Shown: positions 47,001 through 59,487, numbered from the stretch's first letter. The stretch: DNA of 64,000 bases from Canna indica (GCA_034359265.1 CP136890.1:83229501-83293500), one strand, 5' to 3'. The notes: a model not told the origin generated them from the sequence alone. Numbers and translations: made by a program.

Positions 47001-50000
47001 CCATGATAATCATGTGCCAAAAGAGCAATATTTTACACAGCAAATAAAGATGACCTACTGGTCCAGGTTGTTGCATGACCGGAGTTCCACCAGGTGCATT
47101 CGGATCACTGCATTACAAATAGAAGAAAGTTATTTAGTAGTTCAATTATTATAGCCATAATTTTCAGACATGATAGAAGCTAAATGTTTACTTCATATAA
47201 TTCTGAAAATAAAGATCCTCTCGAACTTTTGAAGTCAGTTCTATCACAAGATCTGGGTGTTTCAGTTTGAGATGCTTATGAACAAATTCAGGAGCATGGA
47301 AAAGCTTCGTACAGCCCTTTGCTCCACATCCATACTTCCAACCATATTTTTCATCTCGTATTTTTCTCACAAAAGGATCTAGAGCCTCAGTAGCTACTGC
47401 ATCAATCTTATCTTTTGCTGTCAATGTCTCCAAGGGATCCTGTCCTTGCAGTCTTGATAGCCAGAATGCATCAAGTTTCTTCTCCCAATCTGATCCATCA
47501 GCATTAGTTCCCTCGTGAGCCCTAATGTCAGCTCTGACATGTCGAAGACCCTTTGCTTCAGGTATCTCAGACATGCCATAATAATCCAAACCATGTACAC
47601 GCCAAAGATATGTGATCAAAGTGTCTAACAACTCAATACCCTCAAGCCCTTTGACAGTGGTGAGCCCACGAATTATTACAATTGGTCCCATGGATCCCCC
47701 ATGTGATTTCTCTGCATCCAGCTTATCTTGACCACTACTAGAGAGGATATTATCTTGGATACCCTTTTCCATGTCAAGCTTACGGACCAATGCCTGAGCT
47801 TGTTCCATGTCAACTTGAATTCGCCGAGGCTCAGAACTAACTGGGTGAGCCTTAGGAGCAGCAGAAACCTGATCATTATCTTTTGCTGGCCCCCTACCAT
47901 ACCTTCTCCTTTTGTCACTAGGATCTGCATCATCTTCAGAGTTTGGTTCGCTGCCATTCTCAGATTTACTAGCTGCTGGAGCTGTTAAGCCAGGGCCTCT
48001 GATGGCATAAGCAGAAGGAAAAGAGCATGAGAATCTTTTAAAAATCCTTTATGAAGCATAAAGTTGAAAATAACTCTTACAGGTCAAGCGTTCCACTCTG
48101 TAAATCAAGCAAGAATTCTTTTGCAACAGATCTTGCCTGTTCTTTCCTCCTGTGACAGCATGTAACAAGCAATGGTAAGTGGTAGCACTAAAAGTATGAA
48201 GATAACCACATACACAAGCTAGCATAAAGCTATGAGTCAATGTAAAAAGAGACAAGCACTTATAAAGTTCATCTCAGTAAAGCATCATGAAAGTGGATGG
48301 AAAAAATTCCTTCAGGAATATGACCTTCAAAGAAAAATTCAAAATAAAATTAGCACTAATCATCTATCAAGGTTCACATAATTGTAAATTTCAGCTCACC
48401 TTTCAATGACCGCCACTAAGTTAGTTGGATGATATTTGTCTTTCAGCCTACACAAAGGTCAGAAAAGCATTAGATTAGAAGGGCTGCATTTGTGGAATCA
48501 TCTTAATAAAGTATTATTTATAGAAGTGCAGTCCTCACATACCACTGTTCTTCCTTATGTGCTTCAAAATAAGCTCGTTTCTGGGTGGAAATGTATTCTG
48601 ACCTGTATTCTTCATACCTACATGACCAGAAATATGCATGAGTTTAAATACTAACTAGACAACTAACAGAATCAGAAAATCAATCTGATCGTTAAACTAG
48701 CCGTCAGAAGTGTGCTTAGACATCATCCGTTATGCTTATTCAGAACTCACTGATTGAGTTGTTAATTACATTCATTTTTATATGTACCTTCGCTCAGCTT
48801 CAGCAGGAGAAATATCATCTTCAAGTTCTTGAATGAACTGCTTGTATGACATCAAACCTCCCCTGGAACAATAACTGAATAAGGTTATGACAATACCAGC
48901 ATCAATCCATATTACATATGAAGACTAGATGGTAAAAATAATAATAAATTTTTAAACAAAAATCATCAGAGACATGTATACAAGGACGCAGACAAGCAGC
49001 ATATAAACAATACCTAAATTTCTCTACATGAGTCAAAAAAGTAGGCTTGACATACTTCAGGGAAGAATGAGGAAAGAAAGAGAAGATAATAAAAGGAAAA
49101 ATGACAAAAAGCAGTTCCAAAAGCATCTTCATATCTGTAGGGAAATTATCTCGACTGGAATTGGGCCTGCGAGGTCGTAAAACAAAACAGAGAAAGCCAA
49201 ATAGAGAGAAATAATCTCTCAAAAAAATGGTAACAAAGTGAGTCGCAGGCATGAAGGGCACAAGGTACCAGTTACAAATTTTGGATTGCATCATCAACTT
49301 TTCTCTTTGGAAGATAAATATGAAAACAACCCTTACTAAAGAGAAATTACAAGACACAAACTGAGAGCATCACAAGCATAGTTGTCAAGGGCAAAAAGCG
49401 CAGCGCGAAGCGCAAGCTTTATTGAAATGAAGCGCAGAATAAAAACATAGGTATGTATTTTATGTATACAGCAAAAATACCAATAGATTCCAACTATCAT
49501 AAAGAATAACAACTAAATATTCAAAAATGATGAAGACCAAATGTATAAAAATAAACCATGTTTATAAGATAAGATAAACCAAGCAAAATATCGTAAATCA
49601 GATAAGTCTAAAAGTTAGCAAAAAAAAGTTTTAAACCTAGAATTCAGATTTCAGCTCCAAAATTTCCCCAAAACCCCAACTTTATTCTTGATTGTCGAGA
49701 TTTTCATCCTCAAGGTTAATCTCATCATCCACATCAAGACCATAAGAGCCATAGCCTTCGCTGTCCTTCTTCTCTTCCTCCTTCGTATCATCCTCCGTAA
49801 CAGTTTGGTTGGCTCTAAATTATTCCACTTCATCATTTCCTAGAATTTCTATCAACTTGTCTTCCAAAAAAACCCTTGTCCTTCCAAAGTGTGAAGATTA
49901 TCTACTGCTATAATCAAGGGATATTTGTATGATGTAATCAAGGGATTGATTGTACACCCTATAGCTAGTTGTATCTCCATATCTAGTAGCTAGCTATATT

Positions 50001-53000
50001 TCCTTATCTAGTTGCTAGCTGTATATAGCTGTGTATTACCTACCTAGTTATAGGATTTTGTATATATATAGCCTCAAGGCTTGAGGGAATAACATAGAAA
50101 CAAATTCTCTCTACAATCTTTATTTTTTTCTCTCTATTCTCCTATTCTTCCTCACTCTTATCAACTATCATGGTAGAGCCTAGACTCTGTTTCTCTTTCT
50201 AAAAGTTGCTGGTTCCTTAAGTCCACCTTCAGGAGTGATCGATTTCTCACACTGCCTACCCAAAGGTAGATGCGCCATCTCTTGTTCAGCCCTTCATCGA
50301 AACCCGGCCACCAAATTCGCAGCGCGTCCACCGGCTGTTGTCTTTCCGCTCTACTGCTCCAACATCACTACCTCATTTCTGGCGAGATCCTGATTTAATC
50401 AGGTTCTTCCATCACTCTTCAAAGATCCTCTCTGCTGGTTGTTCTTCTCAGGTTTTCTTATTCTTAGAGATAGATTTCTCTTTCTCTTTTCACAATGTCA
50501 ATGGTTCCAGAAAGCTATTGTGAAGTTAGAAGGAAGCAACAATTATGTGTCATGGGCTGCATCCGTTGAACTATGGTTTATGGGACAAGGGTATAAAGAT
50601 CATTTAGAGAAAAATGATTTTGAAATTGGTGAAAAAGAAAGGGCAGTGTGGCTTAAAATTGATGCTCAATTGTGTGGTCTTTTATAGCATTCTTTAGATC
50701 CTAAACTCCTCACCCTCTTTCAGTCATGTAAAACCTATTATAAAGTTTGGGCAAAAGCTAAAACTTTATATACTAATGATGTGCAAAGAATATATAAAGT
50801 TGTCTATGATATTGTGCACCTCCAACAAAATCAACAAGATATGGCAGAGTACATGGGGAAGGTAGAAACTCTAAGGGATGAATTTAACTCTCTTATGCCT
50901 TTATCTGAGAATAGCTACACAGGAGAAAAAAAAAGAGACAATTTCTTTATGGTTCTTGTCTTATTAGGACTTAAATCTGACCTAAGTTCTGCGCGAGATC
51001 AGATTCTAACAAGTCCTATCATCCCTTCATTGGAGGATGTTTCTGCTCGGATTTTACGAATTTCTTCAAGCACAACACAAAGTAATGAGACAGATTCATC
51101 TATTTTAGCTACCCAATCTAGACAAGGAGGTTTTCAAAGAGGAAAAAGGAGAGGTTCAAAATTACACTGCTCCCATTGTGATAAAGGAGGATATACTCGA
51201 GCTACTTGTTGGGCATTGCATGGTAGGCCACCACGCAATACTCATTCTAGCAATAGTCGACCTGCGGCTCATGTGGCACAAGCTCAAGGAGATGGACTGC
51301 TTCCTTTACCTGATGCAAAGGATCAACCGATCAACAACCTAATTCTGTTACTTTGACTAGAGCAGATTATAATGAGTTCTTGCAATTCCAAGCTGCAAAA
51401 CAGCATTCCTCCTCTCCTGGTGGTTCCCACTCTGGTAATTCCTTTGCTTGTCTCACCAAAAGTCCTTCCCTTGGCCCATGGATAGTGCATCTAACCACAT
51501 CTCTGGTAATAAAACTCACTTTTCAACCCTCACCTATACTCTAAATTCTTTTAATATTAGACTTGCTAATGGTTCTCAATCTCCAAGGGCATGGTTTGGA
51601 TGATTTAATTCATTTATTCAACAATTTGGGATGATTCAATGTCAATCCATCATTATGTGTTCTTCCGGCATGATGATGGGAAATGTATCTATTTAGTCGT
51701 CTATGTTTATGACATTGTTATTACAGGCAACGACCAGGATAGGATTTCTCAATTAAAGGAGCATTTGAGCAATCACTTCCAAACTAAAGATCTAGGAAAA
51801 TTGAAGTATTTATTGGAATTGAGGTGGCACAATCAAAAGCAGTCATCGTTGTCTCACAAAGAAAATATGTTCTTGATTTGTTATAAGTAACGGACATGTC
51901 GGATTGCAAGCCTATGGATACCCCAATGGATCAGAATGTTAAACTTGTTCCTGGGCAAGGGGAACCATTGAAAGATCCCGGAAGATATAGGAGACTGGTT
52001 GGAAGATTAAACTATTTAACAATCACACAACCAGATATTGCATTTCTGGTGAGTAGTGAGTATAGTAAGCCAGTTCCTTCGAAATCCTTGTAGTGATCAC
52101 CGGGATGCGGTCATGCGCATTCTTAAATACCTTAAAGGAGATCCAACACAGGGATTACTATATGAAGATAGGGGTCATTCTCGGATTATTGGGTATTCCG
52201 ATGTTGATTGGGCAGGCTCTCCCTCAGATAGGTGATCCACTTCAGGATACTGTAACATGATTGGGGGTAATTTAATTTATTGGAAAAGCAAAAAGCAAGA
52301 TGTAGTTGCAAGGTCAAGTGCAGAAGCAGAATATCGAGCCATGGCATTAGCAACATGTGAGCTCATTTGGTTAAAACAACTTCTACAGGAATTAAGGTGG
52401 AAAGAAATCAAAAGCATGAGACTGATATATGATAATCAAGCCGCTCTTCATATTGCCTCTAATCCAGTTTTTCACGAAAGAACGATGCACATAGAAATTG
52501 ACTGTCATTTTGTTAATCGTATCGAGTCTGAGTTTGTTAATTCAAATGACCAATTGGCAGATATTCTTACCAAGTCCCTCAGAGGCCCAAGAATCAAATA
52601 CATTTGTAACAAGCTTGGAGCCTACGATTTGTACGCTCCAGCTTGAGGGAGAGTGTGAAGATTATCTACTACTATAATTAAGGGATATTTACTATAATCA
52701 AGGGATATTTGTATATTGTAATCAAGGGATTGATTGTACACCTATAGCTAGTTGTATTTCCTTATCTAGTTGCTAGCTATATTTTCTTATCTAGTTGCTA
52801 GCTGTATATAGCTATGTATTTCCTACCTAGTTGTAGGATTTTGTATATATATATATAGCCTCAAGGCTTGAGGGAATAACATAGAAACAAATTCTCTCTA
52901 CAATCTTTATTTTCTTCTCTCTATTTTCCTATTCTTCCTCACTCCCATCAACTATCACAAAGAAAAAGGCTGAAGCTAAAGAGACAAAATGCCTTCAGTG

Positions 53001-56000
53001 TACTTCAGTATAGCGTGTTTTTTGTTGCACTCCGCTATGCACTATAGCGCAGATAGCACTGTGTAACATGCGCTATGCTAGAGTCTACTGCACATAGGGT
53101 GCGCTATGCGCTATAGTGTGCTATAGTGCACTATGCGCTAGCGTGCTATAGTGCGCTATTGACAACTATGATCACAAGTTCACAACAAGAGATATAAATA
53201 GTTTGCAACGTCGTCTCCAACATACTAGAGTGGGGTGCAAACTTCGTCTCCAACATACTAGTGTGGGGTGCTGTTCCAAATCAGCAGCTCATCATCTTAA
53301 CAACCATCTCCTCATTCTCTACTTCTAGCAATAACTTGTGTGAGGACGGACGTACATGAGCAGCGACTTCATCGACATCACCACAACACCATATGAGAAA
53401 AGAGAGCTTCCCTCTCTCTATTGTTTTGTTCTTCTTCAATGTGCTTGCCTTAGACATGCAACTATAGCAAAGAAAGAGATTTTTCTTTTCTGTGCTCTAG
53501 CTGAAGAAACTACATGTTTGCGTACATAGGAACAATTATAGAACTCTTGGTCATGCATAGTTAATAGGAGAGGTTTCATCATGTTGAGAGCCCCTCTCAT
53601 ATTGTAAGTTCTTGGATTAATAAAAATCATTCTTGTCCTGCCCCCATGGAAATAGGGTCAACTTGTCGTCAGCCCGAATCACGTTAAATTGGGTGTGATT
53701 GGTTCTTATTTCTATTTCAATTATTTCTCCTCCATTTTGATTTTGGGAAATATTATAAATTTCCCAACAATAGGTATATATGTTGAATATATTTCACAAG
53801 TGGTGTTAGATGTTAAATAAAATAATAATCCCAAATGGGAAGATATTGAAAGTAGGTGACCATTCGGTTCAAACCGAACCAAACCGAATTATACTAAACC
53901 AAACCGAATTTTTTTTCATTGAAAATTCAACTGAAAACCGAACCGACTGCATCATAAACCGAACCAAACCAAACCGAACAATATCTGTTCGGTTTGGTTT
54001 CCAAACCGAAAAAACCAAATTGCATATATGGAAACTGGAAACTGATGGAACGTGGAAGAGAAAAGAAGCTCTCCCAAGTATTAAAACTAAATCCCGAACA
54101 GTGTAAAAAAATAATTTATCTTTTTATTCGGTTTTCGGTTCGGGTCAGTTCTTGAATTTCGAGAACCAACTCTGAACCAAATACCAGCATTCGAGTTCGA
54201 TTCAGGTTAAGATCCGAACCTGTTGCTGTTGAAACGGAACCGGACCAAATAATTCGGTTCGGTTTTTCGGTGTGAACCGAACAGTGGACAGCCCTAATTG
54301 AAAGGGTTAAACAACATTTATTGGTATCGGTTCACAACCTAAACACTTAAGCTTTTAAGTTGGATTAGGTACAATTTATGTAAAGCCGTTTACTTAATGT
54401 GTTGGTTCAAGCTCAGGTTAATCTCCCAACAGTATCTAAAGGTATAAAAATGACAAATACTTGTAGGAAAAGCATCACAAGAATGGAGGGTAAATATTAA
54501 TTAAAACAATGACCTAGTACATGAAGCAATCCCACTTTTGTGGGCTCTAGGGAGGGTAAGCCTTCCCCCTGTTTTTTTGCAAAGAGGCTGTTTCCATGGC
54601 TCAAACCCATGTAAATATTAGTTAAAACAATAATAGAGAAAATTGGAATTACTAAGCAACATGGAGATATCTAAATACAAACCTTTGAATAACCTCATGG
54701 CCATCACCATAACTACCATGTCCTGAGTCAGGCCAATCTGAAGATTATCCACAAAAAAAAAAACATAAGAGTTTAAGTTAAAATTTAACAAAAAAATGAT
54801 ATGGCAATGCCAAAGCACTTGCTAGCATTACTATAGAGTACCTTGTTAAAGTTGTCGTAACTACTAAATTTTATTCGTTGCAATATCTACTTAATTTTGC
54901 TAAGGCACCTATATCATGGATATGGACTACTTCTATCAAGAGATTTTTTTGGTATTTCAGATATCAAATAAGAAATCTAAACTAGATGTGTTTGTCAAGC
55001 TTGTACATTAATTTAAACAGAAAATCTAATACTAGCTCGTTCAGGGTTGAAATATTCTTCAATAGACTTATATGTTTGTATGTATTCCATGTTCTAAATT
55101 TGTGATATCAATTTGCAAATTACGACCTAACTTTGAAACAATAAAGTGAAGCCAAAACAAACTGGCAACTGATCAACTTTATCTCAAAATCAATGCGGAC
55201 CTATACAGGACTTCATCTAGCCTTTCTAGAGAGGAGAACTGTCCTTGATTGACATTAAAATTAAGCAAGACTGCAAGAGGGACCTGTAATCAAATTGAAA
55301 TTGCAAGAATGGTGAAGTTCATAACTAAGACTGAGTTCACAACATATTGCATAGGCTTTAAGAAAGTGAGTCTTTTTAACACGAGCCCCAATGAGTAAAA
55401 TATTGGGTAAGTGAGATGTAACAATCGAGCCCTTCAGTTCAGTTAAATAGCAATTGAGTTTACAAGTTGATCAGGAGTAGGTTTTCAAGTCTTTAAATCT
55501 GTGATAACAAGTAACAACATTAGGAGTAGGTTTCAAGTCTTTAAATCTGTCATAACAAGTAACAACATTAGATAGTACATGTTTATTCAATCAATTATGT
55601 GATAAAACCTCCAAAGCCAAATTGTTATTTTTTTTTAATCAATATTGATTCAAACTTCAGCTCAGTTCACCCTCCATGATATCTTTTCACAAATTTCACC
55701 ACATTCATTTAGTTGTATGAATCCTATCTACCAACTCAAATTTTATGTGTATGTGTTTACATTTGTTAATATCATTGAACAAATATCTTAGGCGAAATAC
55801 TTTGTATTTAAAATCAACATCATTGGTTCAGATCAGCTTATGTAAGACCTCAATTTAGTCCCACATTAGAAATTCATTACTATGTTTGCTAGCTCATAAG
55901 GCCTATAAAGTTAATGGGGCAAGAATCCAATCAGGTTGAGGTCAAACCATGACAATCGCTATTAGTGCAAACCTAATCTTAGATTTAGGGATCTGATGTA

Positions 56001-58366
56001 GAAAATGACTGCCTGGGATGGTGAGCTGCCACTAGGATAGACCTAACAAGTCGTCAACAAGGATTTCATTTTGGACTATTTGCTAAACTTGTTAAGGACA
56101 TCAAGCCTTATGTGAGTAAGACTATAACACCTTGGTTGGTTCAGTCCCACAAAGAATTCTTGACTCGACTATAACACCTTGGTTGGTTCAGTCCCACAAA
56201 GAATTCTTGACTAAGGTGGTGTTTGGTTGGATGGAATAGATGAGGAATGGAAATACTATTACTTATGGCCTACTTATTTCCTTGTTTGGTTGCAACTTGT
56301 TAACACGAATAGGTGGGCCATAAGGAATACTATTCCTATTCCCCATGCAAGGGGAATAGTATTCCTTACCTCAACCCACGGAATACTATTCCCATGGACA
56401 TTTTTCAATATTGTCTTTCAATATTTATAATATTACATAAGAATATAAAAATTAAATTATTAAATTCATTTTAATAGTTACGTATCTTAAATAGATAATC
56501 ATTCTTTTATTATTAAATATTATTTTCATTATTATTTTTTATATATTCAATTACTTTTTACGAAAATAAAGTAAATAATAATTTTTATTTTTTAATTAAT
56601 AAATTATTTTACATTAATAAATATTTTTATTATGTTATTATTAATTAGAATAATTAATACAATTTTTTATATTCTTAGAAGAGTATTTTAGTCATTTTCC
56701 TCTCCATTTCTTGTCTATTCCTAATGTCAACCAAACAATGTAATACTATTCCTTGTCTATTCCATTCCCTATCTATTCCTATTCTTTGTCTGTTTCTATT
56801 CCTTACGATTTCATTCCATCCAATCAAACACACCTATGCTGAAAAAATATTAGCATGCTAAAAATATCAGTTCCTCTTGTTTTCTTTTTCTCATCTTTAA
56901 TTTCTAATTTCTTTTTCTCATTTTTTAGTCTTTAGAGTTTAGACTTATTATCTTTATTTAGTTGGATGCTAAATTAGATGTTAATTAGGTGATTTTATTT
57001 AGAAATATATTTTTTTATGTACAAAATATATTTTATAAATTTATATTATTTTTTCGTCTCGCCTCATTTTGGCGTGCGCTATAAACCTTGCGCCTTGCGT
57101 GATGGCTATGAGAGCCCTTTGCGTCTTAGTGCGCCTTGCGCCGTTTACAACTATGCATTATAGTTAATCTCCTAATTAATTATTGTAATTTGTATTGTCA
57201 AAAAAATACTTCAATTCCAAATCATTGTAAACTAAATCTATGCAAAGGAAGAATTCTTTGACCACTTATAGTAGAGAAACTAGAAGTGAATGGTGGTTGT
57301 TACCGTGCTAGATTGTAAAAGGAGAAAAATCTTCATGCACAAGGAATCTATGGTCCTACTACGTAGATAGAAGGCGAACAACCCCTAAATATTCCTTACA
57401 ATTAGGCTTCATACATATTGTAAAAAAATAAATACACAAATTCTTGAATGTTTTGCCAAAAACATACTAGATGAGCCTTTAGAATACATATGTTTTTATC
57501 GTAATATACGTCAATATGCAGCTCATTGATACTGACAGGGAAAATTCCAATTTGGTTTCTTATAATCTTCCCTCCAATAGAAAGATCCATACCCACAAAA
57601 TCACCAGGAAACTTTACTAATTCAGAAGTGTAATGGAAGTGCAGCAAAATCAGAGACAAAATTCGTCTTTAAACCAGAAAACAATTCAAGAGGATATATC
57701 TTTATAGTCTATTCCTGAATTATACCAAGTTAAAGACCACTATATGAATCCAAATCAAGAAGCAGCTAGCAAGAAATGCCGCATTGACAATTACCTGATG
57801 AGCGACTGATATAGCGTCCATAAGGCTTCTCATCCCCGTACCTTCCTGAGGAACCTCGATCATATCCTCCACCATAATCATAACCATGTCTGCAGTTATA
57901 AGTAGATATAGCAACTCAGTAGATCCTTCATTGGAGCTTATAATTTGATCTCGAAGATCAAAACATTTCTCAGTCACCTTCTGTCATCCAGTCCGTAACC
58001 CCCTCTCGGGCTACCCCGGCGCCGGTCATAACCACCATTCTCCCTCCTAGCTCGCTTGAAAGGCCCGGGCGGAGGGGACCGGCGGGGAGGTGAGTGACGA
58101 CGGTCACGGTAAGGCGGCGGGCTAGGGCTGGTCCGCCTGCGGTAGTCCCGATCCCTGTCGTCCGTCGGCGACCCTGAGGGCGGAGGCGGGGGAAGCGGCG
58201 GCGAGTGGTTCCTGGAGTCGGGGAGGTCGTCCCTCCTCTCCCTCGAATCCCTTTCCATCCTCCTCGGCGGAGGCGGAGGGGGCGGGGAGGGCGATCCGTC
58301 GCCCTCTAGCTGGCGATTCCGGCGCCGATCAAGCGCTTCGGCGGGCGCGTCCGCGACCTCCGCCAT
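44008..58366 (-). CDS. SE: SERRATE (ARS2 homologue), twelve exons
   Basis: Exons on the minus strand: 58366-57978, 57889-57795, 54737-54683, 48862-48788, 48617-48543, 48447-48400, 48149-48081, 47998-47192, 47107-47059, 44872-44613, 44536-44342 and 44068-44008. All junctions are GT-AG and phases match; 2,178 bases give 725 residues, against 720 in Arabidopsis. I start at [10 protein letters not shown]; the frame is open upstream without another ATG. The N-terminus is low-complexity and rich in Pro, Arg and Asp (residues 1-130). [13 protein letters not shown] opens the structured core, and a C2H2 zinc finger uses Cys493, Cys498, His511 and His516. The tail ends [18 protein letters not shown] acts in the nucleus with DCL1 and HYL1 in microRNA processing and links to the cap-binding complex and splicing. 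Introns 2, 3 and 9 are long and full of transposons, yet the coding frame is intact. Confidence 0.95.
45231..46849. mobile_element. MULE-like foldback element in SERRATE intron 9
   Basis: Long inverted repeats pair about 45917-46340 with about 46400-46800, and the left terminus GAGCAATTTCCCAAATCCAT matches the right one on the minus strand, GAGAAATTTCTCAATCCAT. The 9-bp flanks aataaataa and aataaatga agree at 8 of 9 positions, as for Mutator-like elements. It belongs to the family of 18765-19364 (shared end motif). A LINE fragment interrupts its left arm. Confidence 0.75.
45256..45915 (-). pseudogene. RTE-clade LINE fragment (3' part of reverse transcriptase)
   Basis: On the minus strand the reading gives [38 protein letters not shown]-like and, near the end, [17 protein letters not shown] with RLRWFGHV. 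These are the C-terminal reverse-transcriptase features of plant RTE LINEs. It ends with the family's typical tail (minus strand GGGATTAAGGCTTAGTTGTT). Frames are broken. It lies inside the MULE-like foldback, so it inserted later, 5'-truncated as usual for LINEs. Confidence 0.8.
50500..51356 (+). pseudogene. Copia gag remnant
   Basis: The frame starts with the gag motif [18 protein letters not shown] (about 50525), is broken by a TAG at about 50686, and continues with [19 protein letters not shown] and the zinc-knuckle segment [15 protein letters not shown]. The knuckle has Tyr where His is usual. It therefore has both a stop and a mutated zinc ligand and is not functional. Confidence 0.8.
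51639..52646 (+). pseudogene. Copia reverse transcriptase / RNase H remnant
   Basis: Pieces in more than one frame: the end of the catalytic region is seen as [12 protein letters not shown] (YVDD is usual, here YVYD), then [12 protein letters not shown]. RNase H follows with [19 protein letters not shown] and [20 protein letters not shown], ending shortly before the polypurine tract. Integrase and the first part of reverse transcriptase are absent between 51360 and 51640. Confidence 0.82.
53853..54296. mobile_element. hAT-type MITE rich in AACCGAAC motifs, SERRATE intron 3
   Basis: A perfect 8-bp duplication attgaaag (53845-53852 and 54297-54304) flanks ends TAGGTGACCATTCGGTTC and, on the minus strand, TAGGGCTGTCCACTGTTCGG. 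The arms consist of ACCGAACCAAACC-type repeats and can fold. It has no coding capacity; the open frame at 53810 merely translates the repeats. Confidence 0.88.
55473..55570. repeat. 49-bp tandem duplication in SERRATE intron 2
   Basis: Two adjacent copies beginning AGGAGTAGGTTT and ending AACAACATTA, differing by one base length and one substitution. Confidence 0.9.
56120..56214. repeat. 47-bp tandem duplication in SERRATE intron 2
   Basis: Two nearly identical adjacent copies containing ACACCTTGGTTGGTTCAGTC. The second abuts the left end of the MITE at 56215. Confidence 0.92.
56215..56834. mobile_element. Tourist-like MITE in SERRATE intron 2
   Basis: The left end GGTGGTGTTTGGTTGGATGG matches the right one on the minus strand, GGTGTGTTTGATTGGATGG. 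Flanks TAA and TAT are an imperfect 3-bp duplication. The interior is AT-rich with paired GGAATAGTATTCC motifs near 56350-56390. Confidence 0.68.
57040..57157. mobile_element. Isolated right end of a CATAGTTGT hAT-like element
   Basis: The stretch ends GCGCCGTTTACAACTATG and is rich in GCGCC/GCGTT motifs like the right end at 53170. No matching left end was found in intron 2, so this is probably a truncated relative. Confidence 0.5.
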
Positions 58367-59280
58367 GGAGACGAAATGACGATGCAAAGATCAGGAGACC
58401 CTGTCTATGGAGAGGAAACCCTAGACGAATCGAGAGAGGAGTTTGAAAGCCGAGAGCGGAGTCCAGGAAGGCGTAACGGGGAAATTTGTAAGCAGTTAGA
58501 AGAAAATAGATATGATATTGAAGAGAGTGCACGAGTGGTAAACTTGTAATTAACTGCATTATCTGATCCGGATCAGACTCATTACTCATTATTGGATACG
58601 GATCCTATGTATACCCGCTTCGGTAGGTCTATAATATATTATTAATATTATATACAAGCGTATATCAATTTATTATCATATAATTAAATCGGATAAACAT
58701 TTTAAAAGTAGTTTGGATAAACATTGAGTTAAAAATTATTTAGACAAAAAAGTTTAAAATTTGTTAAATGAATCGGATCCTAATGCACACCCGCTTAGAT
58801 GGGTCCATCTTACGTATATATAAGAAAATAAATTGACAAATTAGAGATGCCACGTGGTGTTTATTGATGCTTTTGCAAATTAGAAATATAACAACAATGT
58901 AGTTTTATTATTTACGTTTAATTATTAAATATTTGTTTTGATAATAAATCTACCAACTGTGATAAAATTGATAGAATAAATACCCAAATATATATATATA
59001 TATATATAAACTTTGAACATTTTTTTCATTTTTAACATAAATTTTTTTCGTTGGCAAAATATACATCAACTTTCATTCTGTTATCCGTTTAGCATGCACT
59101 GTCATTTTTTACGATTTTGACTGATGTATCACTTAACGGCAACGATGTGACAAATTTTATCCTACATGAATTATTATTTTATTATTTTAATCAATTTTTA
59201 TTATTAAAAAATATTATTATTTTTCTTCTCTTCTTTGCTTCCTCCTCATCTTCTCCCTTGATGGCCGCCATCGTCAAGTG
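58367..59280. other. SERRATE leader and promoter, then AT-rich intergenic DNA
   Basis: The first bases are the SERRATE leader. Further on a segment GGATCCTATGTATACCCGCTT (about 58600) recurs as GGATCCTAATGCACACCCGC (about 58768), a direct repeat without assigned origin, and an (AT)n run occurs near 58986-59010. No gene is seen. Confidence 0.5.
58416..58423. promoter_or_regulatory. Telo-box-like motif in the SERRATE leader
   Basis: AAACCCTA about 50 bases upstream of the SERRATE start codon. This motif is frequent near transcription starts of plant genes expressed in dividing cells. Single short motif, so only suggestive. Confidence 0.35.
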
Positions 59281-59487
59281 AATCCGCCAACCACCTACTT
59301 GCTGAAGAACCACGACTTCAAGGAAGGGTCGTACTTCCTGCCGTAGACAACATGCGAGGTGTTGATCCCGCCTAACATCGAGGACGGCCACTCGCCACTG
59401 CCAGGATGGATGGTGGAGTCACTCAAGGCCGTCAAGTACATCGACTCCGAGCACTTCGAGGTGCCGCACGGGAAGCGTGCTACTACG
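59281..59487 (+). pseudogene. Captured fragment of a DUF642 cell-wall protein gene
   Basis: An in-frame stretch reads LLKNHDFKEGSYFLP, a stop, then LIPPNIEDGHSPLPGWMVES and LKAVKYIDSEHFEVPHGK. This is the start of the second galactose-binding-like domain of DUF642 proteins, which are secreted plant cell-wall proteins. Only about 65 codons are present, with an internal TAG and no flanking exons, so it is a gene fragment. High GC content contrasts with the AT-rich DNA on its left. It may have been carried by a transposon; no capturing element could be bounded. Confidence 0.75.

Larger units (their letters stand above)
49890..52957 (+). mobile_element. Ty1/copia LTR retrotransposon, internally deleted
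   Basis: LTRs at 49890-50170 and 52654-52957 begin TGTGAAGATTATC and end CAACTATCA. A perfect 5-bp target duplication caaag flanks the element (49885-49889 and 52958-52962). TGGTAGAGCC directly after the 5' LTR resembles the initiator-tRNA(Met) primer site, and GCTTGAGGGAGAG before the 3' LTR is the polypurine tract. Gag and RNase H are recognisable, but protease, integrase and most of reverse transcriptase are missing. It is antisense to SERRATE. The LTRs differ by small indels and substitutions, so the insertion is not recent. Confidence 0.92.
49377..53170. mobile_element. Non-autonomous hAT-like element in SERRATE intron 3, split by a copia element
   Basis: The ends CATAGTTGTCAA and, on the minus strand, CATAGTTGTCAA are inverted repeats, flanked by a perfect 8-bp duplication, atcacaag (49369-49376 and 53171-53178). 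Sub-terminal DNA is full of GCGC motifs (AGCGCAGCGCGAAGCGC on the left, GCGCTATGCGCTATAG on the right). Without the copia insert it would be about 720 bp and has no transposase. Confidence 0.82.

Noticed and set aside
48902..49357. 151-codon minus-strand frame in SERRATE intron 3
   Set aside because: Hydrophobic, low-complexity translation without family features; a piece resembling an exon near 49143-49172 lacks a GT donor.
58367..58387. Upstream extension of the SERRATE frame
   Set aside because: The codon at 58387 is TTG on the minus strand; [10 protein letters not shown] at 58366 is the first ATG and fits known SERRATE starts.
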